Source of the DNA: Aeromonas bestiarum
Lineage (GTDB): Bacteria; Pseudomonadota; Gammaproteobacteria; Enterobacterales; Aeromonadaceae
Direction: 5' to 3'
Assembly: GCF_000819745.1 (NCBI RefSeq)
Contig: NZ_CDDA01000029.1
Coordinates: forward strand, 39,471 to 103,470
DNA length: 64,000 bases
The stretch's first letter is position 1; every line of letters begins with the position of its first letter. The translations under genes and the position numbers were made by a program. The notes beneath the pieces were generated by a model. That model did not search any database, was not told the DNA's origin, and saw nothing but the letters and a program-made list of their open reading frames with translations. Shown piece by piece: positions 54,827-64,000 of the stretch.

Positions 54827-57109
54827 TTACAGAGAAGCGGTGAAGGTACGGGTGATGACGTCTTGCTGTTGCTCTTTGGTCAAAGAGTTGAAGCGAACGG
54901 CATAACCGGATACGCGGATGGTCAACTGCGGATATTTCTCCGGGTTTTCCATGGCGTCCAGCAGCATTTCACGGTTCATCACGTTGACGTTCAGGTGCTG
55001 ACCGCCTTCCAGGTTGGTCTCGTGATGGAAGTAACCGTCCATCAGACCAGCCAGGTTGGATTTCTGCGCTTCCATGTCTTTGCCCAGGGCGTTCGGCACG
55101 ATGGAGAAGGTATAGGAGATACCATCTTTGGCGTAGGCGAACGGCAGCTTGGCAACGGAAGTCAGGGAAGCAACGGCACCCTTCTGGTCACGACCGTGCA
55201 TCGGGTTGGCACCCGGGCCAAACGGTGCACCGGAACGACGGCCATCCGGGGTGTTACCAGTCTTCTTGCCATACACCACGTTGGAGGTGATGGTCAGTAC
55301 GGACTGGGTAGCCACGGCGCCACGGTAGGTGTTCAGCTTCTGAATTTTCTTCATGAAGCGTTCTACCAGGTCACAGGCGATGTCATCGACACGAGAGTCG
55401 TTGTTACCGAACTGCGGGTATTCACCGTCGATTTCGAAGTCGATGGCAACGCCATCTTCGTCACGAACCGGCTTGACCTTGGCGTACTTGATGGCAGACA
55501 GGGAGTCAGCCGCAACGGACAGACCGGCGATGCCGCAAGCCATGGTGCGGTACACGTCACGGTCGTGCAGCGCCATCAGGGAGGCTTCGTAGCTGTACTT
55601 GTCGTGCATGTAGTGGATGATGTTCAGGGCAGCCACGTACTGCTTGGCCAGCCAGTCCATGAAGTGATCCAGACGATCCATCACGTCGTTGTAGTCGAGG
55701 TACTCGGAGGTCACCATCTCGGTCTTGGGACCGACCTGGATCTTGAGCTTCTCGTCCATACCGCCGTTGATTGCATACAGCATGGTCTTGGCCAGGTTGG
55801 CACGAGCACCGAAGAACTGCATCTGTTTGCCGACGATCATCGGGGACACACAGCAAGCGATGGCGTAGTCATCGTTGTTGAAGTCCGGACGCATCAGGTC
55901 GTCGTTCTCGTACTGAACGGAAGAGGTCTCGATAGATACCTTGGCGCAGTACTTCTTGAAACCGACCGGCAGCTTCTCGGACCACAGAATGGTCAGGTTC
56001 GGCTCAGGGGACGGGCCCATGGTGTACAGGGTGTTCAACATACGGAAGCTGTTCTTGGTGACCAGGGTACGGCCATCAACGCCCATACCGGCCAGGGTCT
56101 CGGTCGCCCACATGGGGTCGCCGGAGAACAGTGAATCGTATTCAGGAGTACGCAGGAAGCGAACCATGCGCAGCTTCATGACCATGTGGTCCATCAGCTC
56201 CTGAGCTTCTTGCTCGGTGATCACGCCTTTCTTCAGGTCACGCTCGATGTACACGTCCAGGAAGCTGGAGGTACGGCCGAAGGACATGGCGGCACCGTTC
56301 TGGGACTTGACTGCCGCCAGGTAGGCGAAGTAGGTCCATTGCACGGCTTCTTTGGCGCTCGCAGCCGGTACAGAGATATCGCAGCCATATTTGGCGGCCA
56401 TCTCTTTGATCTGGGCCAGGGCACGGTACTGCTCGGAGATCTCTTCGCGCAGACGGATGGTGGCTTCCAGGTTGACGCCGTTTTCCAGGTCAGCTTGCAG
56501 AGACTTGAACTGGGACAGCTTGTCAGCCATCAGGAAGTCGATGCCGTACAGGGCGACACGACGGTAGTCACCTATGATGCGGCCACGGCCGTAGGCATCC
56601 GGCAGACCTGTGATGACGCCAGACTTGCGGCAGTTCAGGATGTCTTTGGTGTAAACGTCAAACACGCCCTGGTTGTGAGTCTTGCGGTACTCGCTGAAGA
56701 TTTTCTTGACCATGGGATCCAGCTCGCGGCCGTACACCTTGCAAGAAGTCTCAACCATCTTGATACCGCCGTTGGCGATGATGGCGCGCTTGAGCGGCTT
56801 GTCGGTCTGCAGACCTACAATTTGCTCCAGGCCCTGATCGATATAGCCGGCATCGTGAGCGGTAATGGTGGAGGGCAGGTCGGTATCAAAATCGACCGGC
56901 GCATGAGTGCGGTTCTCGATTTTGATGCCTTCCATGACCTTGTCCCACAGCTTGGTGGTAGCTTCGGTCGCGCCAGCCAGGAAGGACTCGTCACCTTCAT
57001 ACGGGGTGTAGTTCTTCTGGATGAAGTCACGGGTGTTGACAGAGGACTGCCATTCACCGGCCGCGAAGCCTTCCCATGCTTTTTGGAACTGTTCGTTAAG
57101 TTCTGCCAT
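54827..57109 (-). CDS. pflB: Formate C-acetyltransferase (pyruvate formate-lyase)
   Basis: The start at 57109 (MAELNEQF), with GAGG 8 bases upstream, gives 760 residues, the E. coli length. The active-site Cys pair is in AIACCVSPM. The glycyl-radical site is RVSGYAVRF near the C-terminus (Gly near 734). It cleaves pyruvate with CoA to acetyl-CoA and formate under anaerobiosis. It follows focA by 45 bases on the same strand. The activating enzyme gene pflA is not next to it here, unlike in E. coli; ycgN is convergent instead. Confidence 0.97.
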   Translation of the reverse strand: MAELNEQFQKAWEGFAAGEWQSSVNTRDFIQKNYTPYEGDESFLAGATEATTKLWDKVMEGIKIENRTHAPVDFDTDLPSTITAHDAGYIDQGLEQIVGLQTDKPLKRAIIANGGIKMVETSCKVYGRELDPMVKKIFSEYRKTHNQGVFDVYTKDILNCRKSGVITGLPDAYGRGRIIGDYRRVALYGIDFLMADKLSQFKSLQADLENGVNLEATIRLREEISEQYRALAQIKEMAAKYGCDISVPAASAKEAVQWTYFAYLAAVKSQNGAAMSFGRTSSFLDVYIERDLKKGVITEQEAQELMDHMVMKLRMVRFLRTPEYDSLFSGDPMWATETLAGMGVDGRTLVTKNSFRMLNTLYTMGPSPEPNLTILWSEKLPVGFKKYCAKVSIETSSVQYENDDLMRPDFNNDDYAIACCVSPMIVGKQMQFFGARANLAKTMLYAINGGMDEKLKIQVGPKTEMVTSEYLDYNDVMDRLDHFMDWLAKQYVAALNIIHYMHDKYSYEASLMALHDRDVYRTMACGIAGLSVAADSLSAIKYAKVKPVRDEDGVAIDFEIDGEYPQFGNNDSRVDDIACDLVERFMKKIQKLNTYRGAVATQSVLTITSNVVYGKKTGNTPDGRRSGAPFGPGANPMHGRDQKGAVASLTSVAKLPFAYAKDGISYTFSIVPNALGKDMEAQKSNLAGLMDGYFHHETNLEGGQHLNVNVMNREMLLDAMENPEKYPQLTIRVSGYAVRFNSLTKEQQQDVITRTFTASL

Positions 57110-57154
57110 TTTCATTACCTCACACGGTATTGATGTAGTATCCCGCAATCATCC

Positions 57155-58003
57155 TTAATGATGACGACGGAAGATAAACCAGTAAGTCAGACCAACCATG
57201 ACGCCACCACCAATGATATTACCAATGGTGACGGGAATGAGGTTGTGTAGGACGAAGTTGGATACGGTCAAGTCGGCGAAGGTCGCCGGATCCTGGCCGA
57301 TGGCCTGCCAAAATTCCGGGCCTGCTACCGCATGGATAGCGATACCGACCGGGATCATAAACATGTTTGCGATGCTGTGCTCGAAACCGGAAGCCACGAA
57401 CATGGCGACGGGGAGCAGCATGACCATCACCTTGTCGGTCGCACTGCGGGCGCCGAAGGCCATCCACACGGCGAGACACACCATGAGGTTGCAGAGGATA
57501 CCGAGGGCGAGGGCCTCGAAGAAGGTGTGATGGATCTTGTGCTGGGCCACTTTCAGGGCGTTCAGGCCCCACTGACCATCCGCCGCCATGTACTCGGCCG
57601 ACATGATGATGAGCGCGACTATGATGAGACCGCCGATGAGGTTGCCGAAGTAGACCAGACCCCAGTTCTTGAGCAGTTGACCCCAGGTGATGCGATTGGC
57701 CGCCTTGGCCACCAGCGTCAGGGTGGTGGAGGTGAACAGCTCGGCACCGAGCAGCACACACAGAATGAGACCGAGGGAGAAACAGAGACCGCCGACCAGC
57801 TTGCTGAGGCCCCAGGCCACGTTGCCGGCACCCGTGGTGACTGTGATGAAAAAGACAAAAGCGATGGCGATGAAAGCGCCTGCTGTGATGGCCAGGGGGA
57901 TGACCTTATGAGCCGGCTTGGTTGCCTTGGCATAGGTTATATCTTCTGCCAGTGCAGCGATGGCTTCTGGCTTGAGACAATCAAAGGGAGATTCTGCTTT
58001 CAA
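57155..58003 (-). CDS. focA: Formate channel FocA
   Basis: A 282-residue FNT-family membrane protein (E. coli FocA, 285) with six helices. The conserved stretches are KPAHKVIPLAITAGAFIAIAF, LGAELFTSTTLT near residue 90 with the omega loop, and LCNLMVCLAVWMAFGARS, with the gating His further on. It moves formate in and out of the cell as a pentamer. It is first in the focA-pflB operon; ycaO lies upstream on the same strand, as in E. coli. An FNR box precedes it. Confidence 0.96.
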   Translation of the reverse strand: MKAESPFDCLKPEAIAALAEDITYAKATKPAHKVIPLAITAGAFIAIAFVFFITVTTGAGNVAWGLSKLVGGLCFSLGLILCVLLGAELFTSTTLTLVAKAANRITWGQLLKNWGLVYFGNLIGGLIIVALIIMSAEYMAADGQWGLNALKVAQHKIHHTFFEALALGILCNLMVCLAVWMAFGARSATDKVMVMLLPVAMFVASGFEHSIANMFMIPVGIAIHAVAGPEFWQAIGQDPATFADLTVSNFVLHNLIPVTIGNIIGGGVMVGLTYWFIFRRHH

Positions 58004-58350
58004 TTCTCATGTACCTGCTGTTTTGCCTGTGGAAATCATAACAAAGGGCCAGATCGTCAAAATTGACTCCGATCAAGAATTGCAGATTGTGAATGTAATT
58101 TTACTACAAAAATTTGAGTCCCCTGGAAGCCTCTCTTTACACCAGGTTTCAGCTGAAACAGAAATGCTGATTTTTTAATGTAATGATTTTAAAGAATTTA
58201 TTTGTCAAGCCTGAAAAAAGGTACTGGCAAGGCATCTTTGCATCCCCCCCGCATCATGGACTCGACGTTGGCAACCCCCTAAGGGGTATTTTTTGTTTTT
58301 TATTTCATCCTTGAATAACAAATCCCCAGCCGGGGCACCATAAAACAGAA
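58004..58350 (-). other. focA upstream control region
   Basis: The roughly 350 non-coding bases between ycaO and focA are AT-rich, as expected for a multi-promoter anaerobic control region. The FNR box is the only firm site; no ORF with a ribosome site was found. Confidence 0.5.
58063..58076 (-). promoter_or_regulatory. FNR box upstream of focA-pflB
   Basis: TTGAC-N4-ATCAA matches nine of ten FNR positions and lies about 65 bases before the focA start. It fits anaerobic activation as known for E. coli focA-pflB. Confidence 0.75.
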
Positions 58351-58367
58351 GGGGCCATCAAGGCCCC
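58351..58367 (-). terminator. Hairpin after ycaO
   Basis: A 6-bp stem GGGGCC/GGCCCC with a 5-base loop, then TTCTGTTTTA on the minus strand. Confidence 0.6.
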
Positions 58368-58383
58368 CCCAAATACTACCACA

Positions 58384-60144
58384 TCAGGCCCAATGATGGG
58401 CTCGCTTGGCCTTTTGCAGCTTTTCATAGGCTGCCAGCAGTTTCTGGTGCTGCGGGAACTGGACGAGGGACAGATCGGCCGCCTCCAGCCCGTGGAAGCG
58501 CGCTTCACCGCTGGCGTTGGCCCAGGCATCGGCCAGGGTCTGCTCGCCATACATGCGGGTAAACACGGCGCGGTACTGCTCCGGATCCCGCTCTTGGTCG
58601 ATGAACAGCTCGACGCAGGCGCGCAGGGCACGGTAGTAGTTGGCGCGATCCGCCGGGAACACCGACTGGTTGAACTCCATGGTCCAGTCGATGAGATCCA
58701 GTGCCGTTTCCAGCTCACCGGCGGCCAGCGCCAGCATGGCTTTCAGCTCGCCGACGCGCAGGGTGTGCAGGGCTGTACCCTTGGCTGCGGCGATGCCGAG
58801 CAGCTCACGGACGCGGGTGCGCTCGTCGTGCCCCTCTTCGTCCAGCTGGTCGAACAGCGCCATGTATTGCTCGGCATCCCACTCCAGCGACGGCAGCGCT
58901 AGGATCACTTCCCGCAGGTTGGCGCCCATGTTGTTGTTGGCCAGCAGCAGGTCTTCGGCCGGATAGATGTCGGACATGCCCGGCACCAGGATGCGGCAGG
59001 CGTAGACACCCAGATGCTCGTAGTCGGCGATGTAGACCGGCTGCTCCAGCTCGTGGAAGATGCCGATCAGATGGTCGAACTCCTCCTGCGAGGTGCCGCG
59101 AAAATCCCAGTCGGCGAACTCGAAGTCCGCATCCTGCTTGAACAGATCCCAGCTGATGAGGCCGGAGGAGTCGATGAAGTGGGTCTCCAGGTTGTGGTGA
59201 TCCGCCACCTGCTCGTTGTCGAATGACGGCGGCACGAACACGTCCAGATCTTTGAGGCCACGGCCCTGCAGCAGTTCGGTGACGGTGCGCTCGAAGGCCA
59301 CTTCGAAGCGCGGGTGGGCACCGAAGGAGGCAAAGCAGGTGCCGTTGTCCGGGTTGAGCAGCACCACGCAGATGACCGGATAGCGGCCGCCCAGGGAGGC
59401 ATCGAAGCTGTAGATGGGGAAGCCTTCGCCTTCCAGCGCATCGATGGAGGCCTTGATGCCGGGATAACGGGCAATCACCTCATTCGGGATCAGCGGCAGG
59501 CTCAGGGCTTCGGCGATGATCTTGTTCTTCACGTGGCGCTCGAACACCTCGGACAGGGCCTGGGTGCGGGCCTCGGTGCGGGTGTTGCCGGCGCTCATGC
59601 CGTTGGAGACATAGAGGTTGCCGATGATGTTCATCGGGATGTAGACGGTCTGGTGATCGGACTGGCGCTCGAACGGCAGCGCGACTATGCCGCGCTCCTC
59701 GTTGTTCGATTGCAGATCCACCAGCATGTCGGCGGCCACTTCGCCGTCCGGGTTGTAGAACTTGCGGGTGAAGCTGTCGAGCAGACCGGCCGGGAACTGA
59801 TCGCCCTCGATGGGGAACCACTTCTCGTTGGGGTAGTGCACGAAGTCGCCGTTGGCGACCTGCTCACCCAGATAGAAGTCGGCGAAGAAATAGTTGGTGG
59901 AGAGACGCTCGAAATATTCGCCAAGGGCCGAAGCCAGTGCCGCCTTCTTGCTGGCACCCTTGCCGTTGGTGAAGCAGAGGGCGCACTCCTTGTCCCGAAT
60001 ATGCACCGACCAGACGTTCGGCACGGGGTTGAGCCAGGAGGCCTCTTCGATATCAAACCCCAGGGCTTGCAGCTTGGTCTGGAAGCGGTCGATGGAGTCT
60101 TCCAGTGCCGCGTCCTTGCCGGGAATAAAAGTGTGGTCGGTCAT
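58384..60144 (-). CDS. ycaO: YcaO, ATP-dependent cyclodehydratase-family protein
   Basis: The start at 60144 (MTDHTFIPGKDAALEDSI) has AGGA 8 bases upstream and gives 586 residues, as in E. coli. The YcaO ATP-binding fold is visible: NGKGASKKAALASALGEYFERLS near residue 65 and NTRTEARTQALSEVFERHVKN near 190, whose Glu residues bind Mg-ATP. The C-terminal half is a TPR-like helical domain. It is linked to beta-methylthiolation of ribosomal protein S12 (with RimO), though its exact job is unclear. A GTG at 60147 could be an alternative start. Confidence 0.95.
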   Translation of the reverse strand: MTDHTFIPGKDAALEDSIDRFQTKLQALGFDIEEASWLNPVPNVWSVHIRDKECALCFTNGKGASKKAALASALGEYFERLSTNYFFADFYLGEQVANGDFVHYPNEKWFPIEGDQFPAGLLDSFTRKFYNPDGEVAADMLVDLQSNNEERGIVALPFERQSDHQTVYIPMNIIGNLYVSNGMSAGNTRTEARTQALSEVFERHVKNKIIAEALSLPLIPNEVIARYPGIKASIDALEGEGFPIYSFDASLGGRYPVICVVLLNPDNGTCFASFGAHPRFEVAFERTVTELLQGRGLKDLDVFVPPSFDNEQVADHHNLETHFIDSSGLISWDLFKQDADFEFADWDFRGTSQEEFDHLIGIFHELEQPVYIADYEHLGVYACRILVPGMSDIYPAEDLLLANNNMGANLREVILALPSLEWDAEQYMALFDQLDEEGHDERTRVRELLGIAAAKGTALHTLRVGELKAMLALAAGELETALDLIDWTMEFNQSVFPADRANYYRALRACVELFIDQERDPEQYRAVFTRMYGEQTLADAWANASGEARFHGLEAADLSLVQFPQHQKLLAAYEKLQKAKRAHHWA

Positions 60145-60212
60145 CACAATATCCTGATTTTTATTGGCTCATGTTTGGCCGCAGATAATAGCAGGGGTCG
60201 GCGCGTTTGGCA

Positions 60213-60240
60213 GGCAAAAAACGGGGCAAGAGCCCCGTTT
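60213..60240 (-). terminator. Terminator of sugE
   Basis: A 9-bp stem (AAACGGGGC/GCCCCGTTT) with a 4-base loop, then TTTTTTG on the minus strand. Confidence 0.88.
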
Positions 60241-60272
60241 AGCTATCCACAGATCCGGGATCTGCCGTTGGT

Positions 60273-60587
60273 TCAGCCGATAAACTTCAGACCCAGGATC
60301 CCGCCGATGATCAGCATCAGGCAGAGCACCCGTGCCAGGGTGGCGGGCTCGTTGAACAGCCAGATCCCCATCAGCACTGTGCCGACCGCACCTATGCCGG
60401 TCCAGACCGCGTAGGCGGTGCCGAGCGGCAACTGTTTGACCGCCATGGCGAGCAGCACAACGCTCACCCCCATGGCACTCAGGGTCAGCAGGGTAGGGAG
60501 GGGACGGCTGAAACCGTCGGTGTATTTCAAGCCAATGGCCCAAGCGACCTCGAACAGGCCGGCCAGCAACAGGAGTAACCAGGACAT
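60273..60587 (-). CDS. sugE: Guanidinium exporter SugE/Gdx (SMR family)
   Basis: A 104-residue protein (E. coli, 105) with four membrane helices. The essential Glu is in [19 protein letters not shown] (residue 13), and [13 protein letters not shown] is typical of the SugE/Gdx subgroup rather than EmrE. It exports guanidinium in exchange for protons as a dual-topology dimer. The start at 60587 fits the family; an open frame to 60677 covers the riboswitch leader. A guanidine-II riboswitch lies directly upstream, which supports this substrate. Confidence 0.95.
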   Translation of the reverse strand: MSWLLLLLAGLFEVAWAIGLKYTDGFSRPLPTLLTLSAMGVSVVLLAMAVKQLPLGTAYAVWTGIGAVGTVLMGIWLFNEPATLARVLCLMLIIGGILGLKFIG

Positions 60588-60606
60588 AAGGATATTCCGC
60601 AGGAAG

Positions 60607-60652
60607 CAGGGTCGTCCCTGCACATCATGAGGCCCAGGGGTCGTCCCCAGGG
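60607..60652 (-). ncRNA. Guanidine-II riboswitch (mini-ykkC)
   Basis: On the minus strand two GC hairpins each carry an ACGA tetraloop: GGGG-ACGA-CCCC (within 60633-60652) and CAGGG-ACGA-CCCTG (60607-60620), with a 12-base linker. Paired ACGR hairpins are the defining feature of mini-ykkC RNAs. It ends 19 bases before sugE, so guanidine binding probably frees the ribosome site. Confidence 0.88.
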
Positions 60653-60924
60653 GGCAGTGGCTGCCAGTCGGTTTCAATCATGCCCCAAGCTGACGCCGGG
60701 TGCCAAGAGATCGCATCAGCCGGGAGCTGGCTGGCGGATATTGCAGCGAACGGCACAGAATATTGCGCAATTCGACTTGCGCCCGTCGTCACAATCCGTA
60801 ATGTGGATAGACGCATTTTTCGCAACACGTATTTTGTAATCTGTTTGTGAACGGCCCGCGCCGGACAAGGGGTTACGGGTTTCAATACACAATTTTCTAT
60901 AGCAGCTATCCAGGGTAGGACATT
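60653..60924. other. sugE-asd divergent promoter gap
   Basis: About 270 non-coding bases that must hold the sugE and asd promoters. No lysine riboswitch fold was recognised. TGTGA-like bits near 60846 are too weak to call. Confidence 0.4.
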
Positions 60925-62040
60925 ATGAAAAAAGTAGGTTTGGTCGGTTGGCGTGGCATGGTGGGTTCGGTACTGATGAGCCGGATGCAGGAAGAGAAGG
61001 ATTTTGCCCGCATTCAACCCACCTTCTTCACCACCTCCCAGGCCGGTGAGGCCGCCCCCAACTTCGGTGTCGATGCCGGTACCCTGCAGGACGCCTTCGA
61101 TATCGAGGCGCTGGCCAAGCAGGATATCATCATCACGGCGCAGGGCGGCGACTACACCAAGGATGTCTATCCGCGCCTGAAAGCCGCCGGCTGGCAGGGC
61201 TACTGGATTGATGCCGCCTCCTCCCTGCGGATGGAGAAGGACGCGGTCATCATCCTGGATCCGGTCAACGGCGACGTCATAGCGCAGGCGCTGGACAAGG
61301 GGCTCAAGACCTTCGTCGGCGGCAACTGTACCGTCAGCCTGATGCTGCTGGCCCTCGGCGGTCTGTTCAAGGCCGATCTGGTGGAGTGGGTGAGCGTGGC
61401 CACCTATCAGGCCGCATCGGGCGGCGGCGCGCGCCACATGCGCGAGCTGGTCACCCAGATGGGCCTGCTGCATGACGAAGTGGCGGTGGAGCTGGCGGAT
61501 CCCGCCTCTGCCATCCTCGACATAGAGCGCAAGATCACCGAGAAGACCCGCTCCGGCACCCTGCCGGTGGACAACTTTGGCGTACCGCTGGCCGGTGGTC
61601 TCATCCCCTGGATCGACACCAAGCTCGACAACGGCCAGAGCCGCGAAGAGTGGAAGGGCCAGGCCGAGACCAACAAGATCCTGGGGATTGAAGATGCCGC
61701 CATCCCGGTGGATGGTCTGTGCGTGCGGATCGGCGCCCTGCGCTGCCACAGTCAGGCTTTCACCATCAAGTTGAAGAAGGATGTGCCGCTCCCCGAGATC
61801 GAAGCCCTGCTGGCCGCGCACAACGACTGGGTAAAAGTGATCCCCAACGATCGCGACATCACGGCCCGCGAGCTGACCCCGGCTGCCGTCACCGGCACCC
61901 TCAGCATCCCGGTGGGACGTCTGCGCAAGCTCAACATGGGTCCGGAATATCTGGCTGCCTTCACTGTGGGTGACCAGCTGTTGTGGGGCGCCGCCGAGCC
62001 GCTGCGCCGCATGCTCAACATACTGCTGGATCGCGGTTGA
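60925..62040 (+). CDS. asd: Aspartate-semialdehyde dehydrogenase
   Basis: A 371-residue protein (E. coli Asd, 367). It starts with the NADP-binding [18 protein letters not shown]. The catalytic Cys135 is in [10 protein letters not shown] and the catalytic His in [27 protein letters not shown] is conserved. It reduces aspartyl-4-phosphate to the semialdehyde, the branch point to lysine, diaminopimelate, threonine and methionine, so it is likely essential. AGG lies 6 bases before the ATG. A strong terminator follows. Confidence 0.97.
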   Translation: MKKVGLVGWRGMVGSVLMSRMQEEKDFARIQPTFFTTSQAGEAAPNFGVDAGTLQDAFDIEALAKQDIIITAQGGDYTKDVYPRLKAAGWQGYWIDAASSLRMEKDAVIILDPVNGDVIAQALDKGLKTFVGGNCTVSLMLLALGGLFKADLVEWVSVATYQAASGGGARHMRELVTQMGLLHDEVAVELADPASAILDIERKITEKTRSGTLPVDNFGVPLAGGLIPWIDTKLDNGQSREEWKGQAETNKILGIEDAAIPVDGLCVRIGALRCHSQAFTIKLKKDVPLPEIEALLAAHNDWVKVIPNDRDITARELTPAAVTGTLSIPVGRLRKLNMGPEYLAAFTVGDQLLWGAAEPLRRMLNILLDRG

Positions 62041-62062
62041 TCCAACCGAGGTGAGTGTGAAG

Positions 62063-62089
62063 CAGGGGGCCTAGGCCCCCTGTTTTTTT
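62063..62089 (+). terminator. Terminator of asd
   Basis: A perfect 20-base palindrome (CAGGGGGCCT and its complement) followed by T7. Confidence 0.92.
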
Positions 62090-62270
62090 GCCCATTTTGG
62101 CGTGCAGAGCGCGGGCGTTCCGGCGCAATGGCATATTCACTTAGATTGTGTACATGGAGAGGCCTCGTCTCGTTATTAATTGAATTGATATTATTCATCA
62201 CCGGTTGCGTATTTTCTCCTGACTCAATGGTAAATAGTCACCCGGTGAGAAATGCATCCGCGTGCGCCTT

Positions 62271-62298
62271 TTGACACATTGAAAAATGGCGATACATT
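62271..62298 (+). promoter_or_regulatory. Sigma-70 promoter in the asd-M16 gap
   Basis: A consensus -35 TTGACA, a 16-base spacer and -10 TACATT. Transcription would start near 62305, about 350 bases before the M16 gene. Confidence 0.5.
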
Positions 62299-62320
62299 CG
62301 GCTCGGAAATAAGGGTTGTG

Positions 62321-62395
62321 ATGGCCATGATTAACGCTTCTCTCTGGTCATCTCATGGCTTGTTACAAATGACGGTGCCCGCGAGATATCCCTGA
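62321..62395 (+). CDS. Possible 24-codon leader peptide or small protein
   Basis: The ORF MAMINASLWSSHGLLQMTVP... runs from ATG 62321 to TGA 62393-62395. AAGGG lies 6 bases before the start, and a sigma-70 promoter lies 23 bases further up. No known family is recognised. It could be a leader peptide of the M16 gene or chance. Confidence 0.25.
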   Translation: MAMINASLWSSHGLLQMTVPARYP

Positions 62396-62653
62396 AGGCC
62401 CCGATTGATTACACTGGTGGCCTTGGCCCCGGGGGCTACCCGTGCGCAGGCATGGCACCCATGGCGTGCAAATATTGATACAAGGGTCAGTCATCTGACG
62501 ATATGTCGCCAGCGTACTGACCTGCCAGCATGATTCATATCACCACACAAATAGAGATGAATAATGGGGCCGCTGGCGAATCGGCGTGAATATGGCGTGA
62601 GTGCAACAACAGATAACAATAATAATGTTCAGACTTGAGAATTGGGAAACAAA

Positions 62654-64000
62654 ATGAGAGTCGCGTGGAGTTTATTGTATTTATTCAGTGCCTTGGCTCT
62701 GGCTGGCCCGGTACTGGTCAAGGAGCAAAAAAAAGGCACCAATCCGCTGATCGTGCCTTACCAGCAATATCGGCTTGATAACGGCCTGACGGTGATCCTG
62801 ACCCAGGATCACTCGGATCCTCTGGTGCATGTGGAAGTTAATTATCGGGTCGGGCTGGCCGAAGAGGCGCCGGGCCAGTCCGGCATGGCGCATTTGTTCG
62901 AACACATGATGTTTCAGGGCTCGGCCCATGTGGGGGAGGAGGGGCATATCCGCCTGCTGCAGCAGGTGGGGGGGCGTGACATCAACGGGCTGACGACACG
63001 GGATCAAACCCGCTATTACCAGACGGTGCCGGCCAATCAGCTGGAGAAAGTACTCTGGCTGGAGGCGGATCGGATGGGCTTCCTGCTCGATACCCTGTAC
63101 CAGCAAAAGTTTGATGCCAAGCGTGACGTGGCCAGAAACGAGCGAGCCGACCTGGTCGACACACCTGCCTATGGCCGGGTGCTGGAGGTGTTGAACCGTA
63201 CCCTCTATCCACCCAATCACCCCTATTTCAACACGCCGTTTGGCAGGATGGCGGATCTGGAGCGCCTCACCCTGGAGGATGTGCGCCAGTTTTTCCTGCG
63301 CTGGTATGGCCCCAACAATGCCACCCTGGTGATCGGCGGTGATATCCAGCCGGCGCAAACCCTGGCCTGGGTCGAACGCTACTTCGGCGCCTTGTCGCCA
63401 GCCCCCGGCCAGGCTCGCTCAGTGCCCCGGCCTGTGGCACTGAAAAAGAGTCGATATCGTACCCTGACGGCCCCGGTACAGGACCCCATGCTGGTTCTGG
63501 CCTATCCGACCGTTTCGGCCCGGGACCCGAGTTTCGAAGCCCTCGATCTGCTGGCCGATCAACTGGGGGGATCCGCCAGTGGCCTGCTGCAACAACAGTT
63601 GCAACAGAGCGGCAAGCTGGTGTTCGTCTCGGCCCGCCATGAGTGTGGCGTGCTCGCCTGCATGCTGGTGATCCAGGCCATTCCGAATCTGGAGCAGGGC
63701 GCCGAGCTCGAACCCATCAAGCGTGAGATAGACGGTGTCATCGCCAGACTGGCCCAGGAGGGCATCCCCGGGGCCCGGCTCGAGCACTCTGCCAATGCCT
63801 TGCGTGCCAACCTGGTCTGGTCGCTGGACAGCGTGGCCGGCAAGGCGGAATTATTGGGCACGGGCCACAGCCTGTTTCAGGAGCCCAACTACCTGCACCG
63901 TTATCTCGACCGGATGGCGCGGGTGACGCCCGCCGAGGTAAAGCGGGTACTGGACCACTATGTACTGCACAAACCCAGGGTGGTGCTGAGCGTGGTGCCC
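62654..64000 (+). CDS. Exported M16 family zinc peptidase (3' partial)
   Basis: The gene runs off the window after 449 codons. ATG 62654 has GGGA about 8 bases upstream. A short signal peptide (VAWSLLYLFSALALAGPV) suggests export. The inverted zincin motif HLFEH is at 80-84 in SGMAHLFEHMMFQGS, and the family segment with the third ligand appears as VARNERADLVDTPAYG. YPPNHPYFNTPFG and GDIQPAQTLAWVERYFG are typical of M16 N-terminal domains. A second, inactive M16 domain is expected beyond the window. It probably degrades peptides in the periplasm. It may be transcribed from the promoter at 62271. Confidence 0.88.
   Translation, partial: MRVAWSLLYLFSALALAGPVLVKEQKKGTNPLIVPYQQYRLDNGLTVILTQDHSDPLVHVEVNYRVGLAEEAPGQSGMAHLFEHMMFQGSAHVGEEGHIRLLQQVGGRDINGLTTRDQTRYYQTVPANQLEKVLWLEADRMGFLLDTLYQQKFDAKRDVARNERADLVDTPAYGRVLEVLNRTLYPPNHPYFNTPFGRMADLERLTLEDVRQFFLRWYGPNNATLVIGGDIQPAQTLAWVERYFGALSPAPGQARSVPRPVALKKSRYRTLTAPVQDPMLVLAYPTVSARDPSFEALDLLADQLGGSASGLLQQQLQQSGKLVFVSARHECGVLACMLVIQAIPNLEQGAELEPIKREIDGVIARLAQEGIPGARLEHSANALRANLVWSLDSVAGKAELLGTGHSLFQEPNYLHRYLDRMARVTPAEVKRVLDHYVLHKPRVVLSVVP

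Larger units (their letters stand above)
62090..62653. other. 564-base gap between asd and the M16 peptidase gene
   Basis: No conventional gene is visible. It holds a good promoter (62271-62298), a possible 24-codon ORF (62321-62395) and a 7-bp hairpin GGTGGCC/GGCTACC with one GU pair (62416-62440), which together suggest a long regulated leader or a small RNA. The 5' end near 62170-62200 is AT-rich. Confidence 0.4.

Noticed and set aside
60653..60924. Lysine riboswitch before asd
   Set aside because: The gap is long enough, but none of the conserved lysine-riboswitch core could be recognised.

Overview
The window looks like chromosomal DNA of a gamma-proteobacterium, most likely an Aeromonas of the arabinose-using A. 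hydrophila type. This is inferred from gene content and order (yohJ-yohK-cdd, ycaO-focA-pflB, gltA divergent from sdhCDAB-sucABCD, a Vibrio/Aeromonas-type asd), generally high GC, and proteins close in length to the E. coli orthologues. No rRNA, tRNA, CRISPR array, insertion sequence or prophage gene was seen. The window opens inside a diguanylate cyclase gene and closes inside an M16 peptidase gene.

Region 1 (1-16.9 kb) is housekeeping: YfiN/YfiB c-di-GMP signalling, a TerC membrane protein, an AcoX/NAD-kinase-like protein, YfcL, an acyl-CoA ligase, the yohJ-yohK-cdd cluster, an orphan GH36 alpha-galactosidase, exonuclease I, a PrpA-like phosphatase, an amino-acid binding protein, and an aminotransferase/omega-amidase pair divergent from a LysR regulator.

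Region 2 (16.9-25.9 kb) is a complete L-arabinose locus. araBDA (kinase, epimerase, isomerase) on the minus strand is divergent from araFGH (high-affinity ABC importer) and araC on the plus strand. The control region between them holds a pBAD-like AraC I1-I2 site and a CRP site. Imported arabinose is isomerised, phosphorylated and epimerised to xylulose-5-phosphate.

Region 3 (25.9-42.1 kb) holds a LysR/pirin pair, the alternative ribosomal proteins L31B/L36B under a Zur-like box, dinI under a LexA box, YgjP, an orphan GT-C membrane protein, a cytoplasmic-looking 5'-nucleotidase, DcuC, a secreted DUF922-like protein with a degraded zincin motif, MnmC, FabB, an acetyltransferase, a DUF4377 lipoprotein and citrate synthase.

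Region 4 (42.1-52.3 kb) is the TCA block sdhCDAB-sucABCD. A short ORF in the sdhA-sdhB spacer resembles a decayed copy of the sdhA 3' end. Directly after the sucD terminator lies a two-gene AT-rich islet (52.3-53.9 kb) of unknown function, followed by interleaved inverted repeats. It is the best candidate here for an uncharacterised accessory module.

Region 5 (53.9-64 kb) holds ycgN, the anaerobic pflB-focA pair with an FNR box, ycaO, sugE/gdx behind a guanidine-II (mini-ykkC) riboswitch, asd, a 560-base gap with a promoter and a possible 24-codon ORF, and the start of an exported M16 peptidase.
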